Source: an uncultured bacterium (GTDB lineage Bacteria; Verrucomicrobiota; Kiritimatiellia; CAIKKV01; CAITUY01). From it: a stretch of DNA of 64,000 bases. A program made the position numbers and the translations under genes. The notes under the pieces were generated by a model, which did no database searches, had not been told where the DNA came from, and saw only the letters and a program-made list of their open reading frames with translations. The stretch lies in the NCBI GenBank assembly GCA_903908715.1, contig CAIVSY010000033.1:1-64000 (forward strand). The letters run 5' to 3'. Below are positions 8,989-16,512 of this stretch, piece by piece; position 1 is the stretch's first letter; the number at the start of each line of letters is the position of its first letter.

Positions 8989-11900
8989 CGCTCTCCAAAC
9001 AGGTTTTTCAGCCCGGGTTCGACATGAGCGGCATCCATCTGGTGGCGGCCAGTGCGGGGACTGGGAAGACCTACAGCATCCAGACTCTTTACCTGCGGTT
9101 GCTGTTGTTGCAGCAGCTGACCGTGCGACAGATTCTTGTGGTGACTTTCACCAATGCGGCGACCAAGGAGTTGCGGGAGCGGCTTCAGCGGGTTCTGCGC
9201 GACGCGCTGGAACATTTGGAGGGATGTGCCGGCCGGACGGAAGCGCGGGTGGTGCAACTGGTCGACCTGGCCAGGTCGGAAGGAGCGAGTACGGAAGGAC
9301 TCCTGCATGCGGTGCGTCAGGCGCTGCTGGATTTCGACCTTGCCTCCATCTACACCATTCATGGATTCTGCCAGCGCATGCTGCACCGTTTCGCCTTCGA
9401 GACCGGGCAGGCCTTTGACCTTGAACCGCTTGAGAATTCCGATGCGGAGATCATCCGGATTTGCAGGGACTGGTGGCGTCGTCACGTGTACGGTGCTGAT
9501 CCGGAGCGACTGGCCCTGCTGGAGGAGCAGGGCATTTCTCTGTCCCTGCTGACCGAGGTGGTCAAGAGGTGCATCGCAAAACCCGATGCCACGCTCCTGC
9601 CGCCCGGCATCACCCGCGAGGAGTGGGACGAGGGCGGCGAACGGCTGCGCAAAGGCAAGGCTGGCATTCTCAACTGGGCGGCTGAATCCGTTGCCCGTCT
9701 GTATCGCGAAAGCCGGCCGGCCGGGACAACGGCCACGTTCGACGATTATCTGCTCAACCTGAGGCGGGCGCTGGAGGCGGAAGGTCGGCAGGGGCCGCTG
9801 CACACCGCCTTGCGTACGGAGTTCCGGGCCGCGCTGATTGATGAATTTCAGGATACGGATCCGATCCAGTGGGGCATCTTCCGGGACGTGTTCGGCGAAC
9901 CGGAGGATGTGCCGTGCTTCCTGGTCGGCGATCCCAAGCAGGCGATTTACCGGTTCCGGAACGGGGATATTGAAACCTATGTGAGGGCGACAGGCGGAAT
10001 CCGTGCCTCCGCGCGGCACGAGCTGACGGTCAACTACAGGGCCGAGAAGCGGCTGATTGACGCGGTCAATCAGGTGTTTATCGATCGCCAGCGCGGCGAG
10101 GACCGATACACCTTCAAGCATGCCGCGATTGCCTATGCGAAGCCCCTCGCGGCACAGGGTAAGCCGGACGAGGCGTCCCTGACGGTCGGCGGGAAAGTCG
10201 ATGCGAGGCCGTTCAAGCTATGGGTCATACCCAGCCGCGGCGGCTCCCGGATTCCGGGTAAGCAGAGTCCCACAGCCCGCATGGCCTACCGGATTACGGC
10301 CGCGGGAATTGCGCACATCCTGAATGACCCCGCGACCCGGATTGGCGGCCGGCGTGTGAATCCCGGCCAGATCGCGGTTCTCGTCCGGACCCATGATGAA
10401 GGCAGTTCCATTGCCGATGCGCTGAGGCGATTATCCATTCCGTGCGTTCGTCAGGGAACGGGTAACGTCTGGGGTTCCGAGGAGGCCCGACAACTCTGGA
10501 TGCTGCTGCAATGCGTCCGGAGTCCGGGTGACCTGGGTTTCCTGCGGGGCACGCTGCTCACTCCATGGATCGGGTTTTCTGTGGACGATATCGTGGCGCT
10601 GAATGACGGGGAGACGGTGCAGGTGGAATTTCCGGGCGGGCCGCGCGGGATGGCCATGCAGGAGTGGGTGGCCTTTTTTGACAGGCTGCGCGACGTCTGG
10701 AACCGGCGCGGGTATGCGGCCATGTTCCGCAAGCTGGCTGGAAGCCTCGGGATACGCAAGAGGCTTGCCGGTATGCCGGACGGCATTCGCAAGCTGGCGA
10801 ACCTGTTTCATCTGTCCGAACTCATCCATACGGCCATTGTCAACCAGCGCATGACGCCCGATGGGGTCCTGGCCTGGGTGCGCGGCCAGTTGGAAGAACC
10901 CGCCGGAGGAGGGGATGAGGCCCGGATCCGCATGGAAAGCGATGCCAGCGCCGTGCGGATCATGACGGTATTCACGAGCAAGGGGCTTGAGTTCCCGATT
11001 GTTTTTGCCCCGACCCTTTTCATGCTGCAGCCGGGCGCGGCGCGAAGGGTGTTCGAATACCACGAGCCGGACGGAAGCCTCCGGATGACCTGCGCGGAGG
11101 AGGGTAAGGTCAGGGACGACGAGGAAATGTTTGTCGAGCATCTCCGCCAGATCTACGTGGCGCTCACCCGGGCGGCCCATCGGACGGTGGTGCTGGCCTT
11201 GCCGTTCAGCGCGGAGACCGAGAACTGGCCCCTTGGCTGGCTGCTCGGCAGGGGTTGCACGACGGGCGGAGCCAGTGACGAGTATTTTTCCCCGACCGAT
11301 CCCGGTCAATGCGCGATTGAAGTCAGTGATTGCAACGCCGTACCTGCGGCCGTGCCGTACAAGCAGGAGATTGCCCCGGTGGACTCCTTCCCGGATCAAC
11401 CGGTGATCGATGTCTCCCGCGGGCATGGGAGCTTCACGTCGCTGGCCCCCCGTTCGGATCTGGAGCCCCTGCCGGCCGGGGACGCCAGGAACCGCGATGG
11501 CGAGACTGCGGGGGAGGAAGGCGGGGAGGCGGAGACGATCCGGCCCTCCGGGATCTTTGCGTTTCCCGCCGGTGCCAAGACCGGCACGTGCTGGCATGAA
11601 ATTCTCGAGGAGATGCCCTTCGACGCGGACGATGAGCGGATCCGGTCGTTGGCCGATGAGAAACTCCGGATCTATGGTTTCCTTGCCGGTGAAGACCAGA
11701 AGCGCGAGCGGCTGGAGGCGACGGTCGGAATGCTCTGCAAGGTCCTTCGCAGTCCGTTACCTCCTCTGCCGGGTGCGCCCTGCGGGTTTGCCCTTAAAGA
11801 CATCGCGGGGCAGGACCGTATCAACGAATGGGAATTCAGTTTTCCATCGTTATCCGGCAGGACAACAGCCGAGTTGCGGGCGGCCATTTCCGCGACGCCC

Positions 11901-12302
11901 GGCTACGAGTCCGTGGCCGGCCCCGCGGGGGCATGGAACCAGCCGATCCCTGCGGGGTACCTGACCGGATTTATCGACCTCTTGTTCCGCAAGGACGGGC
12001 GATACTATGTCGCGGACTGGAAATCCAACCGGCGGGGTGGTCAGGCGGCCGATTTCGGGCCCGCGGGTTTGCAGGAGGAAATGCGTACGCACGGCTACTG
12101 GCTTCAGTCGTTGATCTACAGTGTGGCGGTGCATCAGTATCTTCGGGGCGCGATGGAGGCATACGACTACGAACGGCACTTCGGAGGCGTCTATTATGTT
12201 TTCCTGCGCGGGATCGACGGGAAGGGCGCCGGTGTACACGCGGCGCGTCCTCCGAAGAGCCTGATTGACTCGTTCTCCGCCATCCTTGGGGACTTCGCAT
12301 GA
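8985..12302 (+). CDS. recB: Exodeoxyribonuclease V beta subunit, RecB
   Basis: The protein has 1105 residues, a 3'-5' SF1A helicase followed by the nuclease that cuts both strands. Walker A is ASAGTGKT (Lys28) and motif II is LIDEFQDTDP. Motif III region is VGDPKQAIYRFRNGDI, motif IV is VNYRAEKRLI, motif V is MTVFTSKGLEFPIVF, and motif VI is QIYVALTRAAHR. The C-terminal nuclease domain has His871 in GTCWHEIL, Asp998 in GFIDLLF, and Asp1011-Lys1013 in DWKSN, matching the E. coli catalytic residues, so the nuclease looks active. It overlaps recC and recD by four bases on either side. Confidence 0.96.
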   Translation: MTLSKQVFQPGFDMSGIHLVAASAGTGKTYSIQTLYLRLLLLQQLTVRQILVVTFTNAATKELRERLQRVLRDALEHLEGCAGRTEARVVQLVDLARSEGASTEGLLHAVRQALLDFDLASIYTIHGFCQRMLHRFAFETGQAFDLEPLENSDAEIIRICRDWWRRHVYGADPERLALLEEQGISLSLLTEVVKRCIAKPDATLLPPGITREEWDEGGERLRKGKAGILNWAAESVARLYRESRPAGTTATFDDYLLNLRRALEAEGRQGPLHTALRTEFRAALIDEFQDTDPIQWGIFRDVFGEPEDVPCFLVGDPKQAIYRFRNGDIETYVRATGGIRASARHELTVNYRAEKRLIDAVNQVFIDRQRGEDRYTFKHAAIAYAKPLAAQGKPDEASLTVGGKVDARPFKLWVIPSRGGSRIPGKQSPTARMAYRITAAGIAHILNDPATRIGGRRVNPGQIAVLVRTHDEGSSIADALRRLSIPCVRQGTGNVWGSEEARQLWMLLQCVRSPGDLGFLRGTLLTPWIGFSVDDIVALNDGETVQVEFPGGPRGMAMQEWVAFFDRLRDVWNRRGYAAMFRKLAGSLGIRKRLAGMPDGIRKLANLFHLSELIHTAIVNQRMTPDGVLAWVRGQLEEPAGGGDEARIRMESDASAVRIMTVFTSKGLEFPIVFAPTLFMLQPGAARRVFEYHEPDGSLRMTCAEEGKVRDDEEMFVEHLRQIYVALTRAAHRTVVLALPFSAETENWPLGWLLGRGCTTGGASDEYFSPTDPGQCAIEVSDCNAVPAAVPYKQEIAPVDSFPDQPVIDVSRGHGSFTSLAPRSDLEPLPAGDARNRDGETAGEEGGEAETIRPSGIFAFPAGAKTGTCWHEILEEMPFDADDERIRSLADEKLRIYGFLAGEDQKRERLEATVGMLCKVLRSPLPPLPGAPCGFALKDIAGQDRINEWEFSFPSLSGRTTAELRAAISATPGYESVAGPAGAWNQPIPAGYLTGFIDLLFRKDGRYYVADWKSNRRGGQAADFGPAGLQEEMRTHGYWLQSLIYSVAVHQYLRGAMEAYDYERHFGGVYYVFLRGIDGKGAGVHAARPPKSLIDSFSAILGDFA

Positions 12303-14134
12303 GCAAGGCACACGAGACATGGGACAGGATCCAGCGAGCCGGCTTCTTCCGTTCTCTCGATCTGCAGATGGCCGGCTTGGCCGGGCGGATAGCTGGCCGG
12401 GCCGGCGAGCCCGTCTGGCTGGCGGTGGCACTGGCCAGCCGGTCGGTGGGGAGAGGGCATTCCTGTGTTGACCTGGCGGACTGGGCGGGCCGCAAGTGGG
12501 CGGATGTGATTCAGGAGGAGAGGCGGACCGGTTCCAGTACGGGGGAGGAGCCGGCGCCTGAAGTCGAGGACCTTGGGGTATTGCCGGCCTGGGAGGAGTG
12601 GAAGGCTCGGTTGACTTCCAAGGACAGCCGGCTCCTTGTCGGCGGGCCTGCGGATTCCACGTTGCTGGTCCTGCACGGCAGCCGGTTATATCTGCGGCGG
12701 TACTGGGAGTATGAACGCAAGGTCGAGGCGCGGCTGCAATTGCTGCATCAGATTCCTGTGGGGGATTCTCCGGAGGGTCCGTGGGTGGAGCGATATCTTG
12801 CCGGAGCCAAGCCGGCCCAGGTCGAGGCGGCGCGAAAGGCGCTCATGCGTCGCCTGAGCCTGCTCAGCGGGGGGCCCGGGACGGGCAAGACGTATGTGCT
12901 GGCGCGGATTCTCGCGCTGTGGGTGCAGGGGAACTGGGGGCGGCCGCTGAACATCCGGATTGCGGCGCCGACCGGGAAGGCGGCCGCACGTGTGGCGGAC
13001 AGCGTTCGGGAGGCCAAGGCCCAGATGCGGGAATGTGGCGTCGAGGAGGCCGTGTTGGCCGCGATTCCCGAGGAGGCCACCACCTTGCATCGGTTGCTTG
13101 GCGCCCGGCAACATTCCCCGTATTTCAAGCACGATGCAAGCAATCGGCTGGTGGCGGATCATGTGATTGTCGATGAATGCAGCATGATCGACCTGCCCCT
13201 GATGGCCAAGCTCGTTGATGCGTTACCCGACGATTGCCGGCTACTGCTTGTGGGGGACCGCGATCAGCTGGCGTCGGTCGAGCCTGGCAGCGTATATGGC
13301 GACCTGTGCAGGGCGGCGATGGACGGCGGCCCGCTCGAGGGATGCCTGACCCAGTTGACCGACAGCACAAGGTTCCCGGAGGATTCCGCGATCGGCAAGG
13401 TCAGTCAGGCGATACGGCGTGGCGATCCGGATGCATGGGCCTGTCTGGGATCCGCGTCGGATCGCTGTCCCTCGTTGCGCGTCATGGACAGTACGGTTCT
13501 GGATTCCTCGAAGGGGTTCAGGACTCTGGTTGAGCGCCAGTTCGCGGATTACCTTGCGGCCCGTGATCCAGGGGTGGCGCTCGAGGCTTCGAAGCGGTTC
13601 CGGATCCTCTGCGCGTTGCGGCGAGGCCCCTTCGGGATGATTCGCATCAACCGGCTTGTGGAGGAAATTCTTGCCGGGGCGGGGCTCAAGCCGGGTGCGC
13701 GCTTCTATGATCACCAACTGATCCTTGTCACCGCCAACACGCCTGCCTTGGGCCTTTTCAACGGGGATGTCGGCGTTGTGCTGGCTTCTGGAGGAGAGGA
13801 TGGGAATGCAGCAGGGGAATTGTTTGCATGGTTTGCCGGTGAGAACCAGGTTCTGCGTGCGGTACCGGTGCACCTGCTGCCGGGCCACGAGACCGCATTT
13901 GCCATGACGGTGCACAAGTCGCAGGGTTCCGAGTTCCCGAACGTGGCGATGATCCTTCCGGCCGACGGGGATTCGGCGGTCCTTACGCGGGAGTTGCTGT
14001 ACACGGGCATGACACGCGTCCGGCTGGGGCGAATACCTGGAGATGGCTGCCTGATGCTCTGGTGTACACAGGCCAGTTTCACGGCGGCGGTTCAGCGCAA
14101 GACGGAGCGGGAAACGGGATTGTTCGTTTCCTGA
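12299..14134 (+). CDS. recD: Exodeoxyribonuclease V alpha subunit, RecD
   Basis: The protein has 611 residues, like E. coli RecD (608). It is the 5'-3' SF1B helicase of RecBCD. Walker A is GGPGTGKT with Lys197. Walker B is VIVDECSMIDLPLM, and the motif III region is LLLVGDRDQLASVEPG. The C-terminal motifs VTANTPALGLFNGDVG and FAMTVHKSQGSEFPNV (motif V) and LLYTGMTRVR (motif VI) are intact. It starts in the recB stop codon and ends the operon. No terminator hairpin is obvious after it. Confidence 0.95.
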   Translation: MSKAHETWDRIQRAGFFRSLDLQMAGLAGRIAGRAGEPVWLAVALASRSVGRGHSCVDLADWAGRKWADVIQEERRTGSSTGEEPAPEVEDLGVLPAWEEWKARLTSKDSRLLVGGPADSTLLVLHGSRLYLRRYWEYERKVEARLQLLHQIPVGDSPEGPWVERYLAGAKPAQVEAARKALMRRLSLLSGGPGTGKTYVLARILALWVQGNWGRPLNIRIAAPTGKAAARVADSVREAKAQMRECGVEEAVLAAIPEEATTLHRLLGARQHSPYFKHDASNRLVADHVIVDECSMIDLPLMAKLVDALPDDCRLLLVGDRDQLASVEPGSVYGDLCRAAMDGGPLEGCLTQLTDSTRFPEDSAIGKVSQAIRRGDPDAWACLGSASDRCPSLRVMDSTVLDSSKGFRTLVERQFADYLAARDPGVALEASKRFRILCALRRGPFGMIRINRLVEEILAGAGLKPGARFYDHQLILVTANTPALGLFNGDVGVVLASGGEDGNAAGELFAWFAGENQVLRAVPVHLLPGHETAFAMTVHKSQGSEFPNVAMILPADGDSAVLTRELLYTGMTRVRLGRIPGDGCLMLWCTQASFTAAVQRKTERETGLFVS

Positions 14135-14471
14135 CCGGTTGAAAGGTCAGCCGGTACTACGGGCTAACCCTGACCCTGCGTGCGATTGCCGCTGCACTCT
14201 CTGTCTGGAATACGGCCTGGTCCACAACATCGCGAAGGTCCTGAACTTCGGGCACAGTTATGCGATGGCGACAGCTTGAAACGGGGAAACGCAAGAAAAC
14301 CGCCTGTTTGCCGGCGATATCGGCCTTTGCGCGGAATTTCCGGGATTGAGCGGCCCGCTCGGACCTGACTTTCAACGCAGGCGGCGGTTACGCGACCTGA
14401 TTCGACCAGAACCCCGGGATTCCTGAAAAAGCGCTGTACTCATGCAGGTTTGCTTGGATATACTGGAGCGC
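14135..14471. other. Intergenic gap with a possible gene relic
   Basis: The 337 bases between recD and the lipoprotein gene hold no credible gene. A plus-strand frame from about 14136 to 14279 reads continuously and contains LCLEYGLVHNIAKVLNFG, which looks protein-like but has no start codon and no recognisable family. It could be a decayed gene end. A TATACT hexamer at 14459-14464 lies seven bases before the next start. Confidence 0.3.
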
Positions 14472-14798
14472 ATGAAAGTTGCTGTTCTTCTTGTCCTCCT
14501 GCTGTCCGGGCTTGCGGGAACCTCCTGCCGTCAGCGAGATATCCGTACGACCACCATCCTATGCCCGAAGGTCATGAACGAAAAGAGTTCGGAGATTGTT
14601 TTCAGGGCGTTAAGCCGCACGGACGGTGTGCAGCCCGATTCCATCCGGTTTGAAAGCGGAAAGGTTACCGTGACGTACGACAGCATGAAGGTGGCCATCA
14701 AGAATCTCGAGTACGTCATTGCCGAGGCGGGTTTTGACGCGGGGGAGTTTCCCGCGGATCCGAAGGCAAGGGAGGCCTTACCGGAGGAGTTGCGCTAG
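14472..14798 (+). CDS. Small lipoprotein with heavy-metal-associated (HMA)-like domain
   Basis: The protein has 108 residues. The first 19 form a hydrophobic signal ending in GTSC, so Cys19 may be lipidated, although the lipobox is imperfect. The rest resembles an HMA ferredoxin-like fold (TTTILCPKVM, then GVQPDSIRFESGKVTVTYD, then LEYVIAEAGFDAGEF), but the usual CxxC metal site is reduced to one cysteine. It may therefore bind metal weakly, or have reused the fold for something else. The start is chosen by GGAG at 14465-14468. It lies between recD and the recombinase gene; no functional link is evident. Confidence 0.65.
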   Translation: MKVAVLLVLLLSGLAGTSCRQRDIRTTTILCPKVMNEKSSEIVFRALSRTDGVQPDSIRFESGKVTVTYDSMKVAIKNLEYVIAEAGFDAGEFPADPKAREALPEELR

Positions 14799-14840
14799 TC
14801 GTATGGGCGGACGGGATTTCCTGCTGCCTGCGGGACACGA

Positions 14841-15728
14841 ATGATCGCGCTGGTTGACCAATTCCTGGATTATGTTTCCTTCGAGTGCGGGTTGAGTCCC
14901 ATGACCCGTGCGGCCTATGGAGATGACCTTTCCGCGTTCTCGCGCTTTGCACAGGCGCAGGGGGTTCATTCGCCGCGCGAGGTAACCCGCAAGCTGCTGC
15001 TGGATTTCCTCGAGAGCGAGCGGGATCGGGGCCAGGCGGTCAGTTCCATTGCCCGACGCCTGGTGGCGATCAAAGTCTTCTTCCGGTATCTTGTGCAGGA
15101 GAGCCTTCTCCAGAAGAACATCACGGCGGTAATGGAGTCGCCTCGCCTCTGGAAGGTCCTGCCTGGAACTCTTTCCTGCCGCGAGGTGGAATCATTGCTG
15201 GGGATTGTAAAAGGGGAAAAGGCGGGCCAGATCCGGGACCGTGCCATACTGGAACTGTTGTATGCCAGCGGATTGCGGGTTTCCGAAATGACCGAGTTGC
15301 GCATGGAGGACCTGCATTTTGACAACGGGTATGTCCGTTGCACGGGCAAGGGGAACAAGACGCGGGTTGTTCCCGTCGGTTCGCAGGCGCGGATCGCGGT
15401 GGATCGTTATTTGCGCGAGGTCCGGCCGCAACTGGCGAAGGGGCGTGTTTCCCCCCATGTATTCCTGACGGTTCGCGGGGGCAAATTCAGCCGGAAGACG
15501 GTGTGGAAGATGATTCGCCTGCATGCCCGGCATGCGGGTATCACCCGGAAGGTTTCCCCGCATACTTTGCGGCATTCCTTTGCCACGCATCTGCTGGCCA
15601 ATGGCGCGCCCCTGCGCATGATCCAGGAAATGCTCGGGCATGCGGATATTGCAACCACGCAAATCTATACCCATGTGGACCAGAACCGGTTGAAGTCTGT
15701 CCACCAGCAATTTCATCCGCGGGCATGA
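14841..15728 (+). CDS. Tyrosine recombinase XerC/XerD family
   Basis: The protein has 295 residues, the standard Xer length. The N-terminal SAM-like core-binding domain is about residues 1-90. The C-terminal catalytic domain carries the full set of active residues: Arg146 (ASGLRVSEM), Lys170 (GKGNKTR), His241 and Arg244 (HTLRHSFATHLL), His267 (LGHADIATT) and nucleophile Tyr276 (IYTHV). Such enzymes resolve chromosome dimers at dif during division. No integron or phage features surround it and it sits just before rnc, so a housekeeping Xer is more likely than an element integrase. Whether it is XerC or XerD cannot be decided from sequence alone. Confidence 0.92.
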   Translation: MIALVDQFLDYVSFECGLSPMTRAAYGDDLSAFSRFAQAQGVHSPREVTRKLLLDFLESERDRGQAVSSIARRLVAIKVFFRYLVQESLLQKNITAVMESPRLWKVLPGTLSCREVESLLGIVKGEKAGQIRDRAILELLYASGLRVSEMTELRMEDLHFDNGYVRCTGKGNKTRVVPVGSQARIAVDRYLREVRPQLAKGRVSPHVFLTVRGGKFSRKTVWKMIRLHARHAGITRKVSPHTLRHSFATHLLANGAPLRMIQEMLGHADIATTQIYTHVDQNRLKSVHQQFHPRA

Positions 15729-15747
15729 GGAGGACGGCAAGGGGCGC

Positions 15748-15759
15748 AAGGAGGTGATC
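15748..15759 (+). promoter_or_regulatory. Full-length Shine-Dalgarno sequence for rnc
   Basis: AAGGAGGTGATC directly abuts the ATG at 15760 and is complementary over twelve bases to the standard 3' tail of bacterial 16S rRNA. It decides the start: the in-frame GTG at 15754 lies inside this site and is not the initiator. Confidence 0.8.
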
Positions 15760-16512
15760 ATGGTACTTGGATTCGGAAGAAGGAATCCCTACAAGGTACT
15801 GGAAGGCAAGCTGGGCTACGCTTTCCGGAAGCGCAAGTGGCTGGAGATGGCCTTAACGCATCGGTCCTACCGGTTTGAGACCCGGGATGTGAACGAGGAC
15901 AACCAGCGGCTTGAATTTCTCGGGGATGCCGTGCTTGGGTTTATCGTCGCGGCGCACCTGTACGAGGCGCACGCGGAGGGGCGTGAGGGTACGCTGACGG
16001 ATTTACGGAGCAGTGTGACCAGCGGAAAGGCTCTCGGGGCGATCGGGAAGGAGATCGGGTTGGGTGAGTTTGTCCGTCTGGGGAAGGGGGAGGAGCAGGC
16101 GGGCGGGCGCGGACGCGCATCGCTTCTTTCCGATTGCCTCGAGGCGGTGATTGGTGCGGCCTACCTTGATGGGGGAGTCAAGGCGGCCGAGCGGATTGTC
16201 GCCAGGATTGTGATCCCGCAGTTTTGTCCGGCGAAGGGAAGCGACTGGAGTGAGAATCCGAAGGGCAAGCTCCAGGAGTTGTCGCAGAAGGGGTGTGGGC
16301 GGGGGCCGGAATACCGGCGGGTGTCGGAATCGGGTCCGCCGCACTGTAAGACGTTTGTGGTGGAGGCCATTGTCAACGGCCGGGTGCTGGGTTCCGGCAG
16401 CGGGGCCACGCGGCGGGACGCCGAGGCGGAAGCCGCGCGGCTGGCGGTCATGGCTCTACTGGAGGAAGCGCGCGGAGTGAAACCGGGCGCGGGGCGCGGT
16501 TCTCCTGAATGA
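15760..16512 (+). CDS. rnc: Ribonuclease III
   Basis: The protein has 250 residues, slightly longer than E. coli RNase III (226). It cleaves double-stranded RNA in rRNA processing and mRNA turnover. The signature NQRLEFLGDAVLG (residues 48-60) gives catalytic Glu52 and Asp56, and a second acidic cluster is in LLSDCLEAVIGAAYLDGG. A C-terminal dsRNA-binding domain runs from about 166 to 236 (NPKGKLQELSQ, then TRRDAEAEAARLAVMALL). The unusually complete ribosome binding site suggests strong translation. Its 3' end overlaps the convergent bat gene by 65 bases. Confidence 0.94.
   Translation: MVLGFGRRNPYKVLEGKLGYAFRKRKWLEMALTHRSYRFETRDVNEDNQRLEFLGDAVLGFIVAAHLYEAHAEGREGTLTDLRSSVTSGKALGAIGKEIGLGEFVRLGKGEEQAGGRGRASLLSDCLEAVIGAAYLDGGVKAAERIVARIVIPQFCPAKGSDWSENPKGKLQELSQKGCGRGPEYRRVSESGPPHCKTFVVEAIVNGRVLGSGSGATRRDAEAEAARLAVMALLEEARGVKPGAGRGSPE

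Noticed and set aside
14136-14279. Protein-like frame with EYGLVHNIAKVLNFGHSY, briefly considered as a 3-dehydroquinate synthase fragment
   Set aside because: Only a short NFGH-like match exists, with no start and no other motif of that family; kept only as a possible relic.
14841-15728. Tyrosine recombinase as part of a genomic island
   Set aside because: No tRNA, direct repeats or other mobile genes flank it, and it has the standard Xer size.
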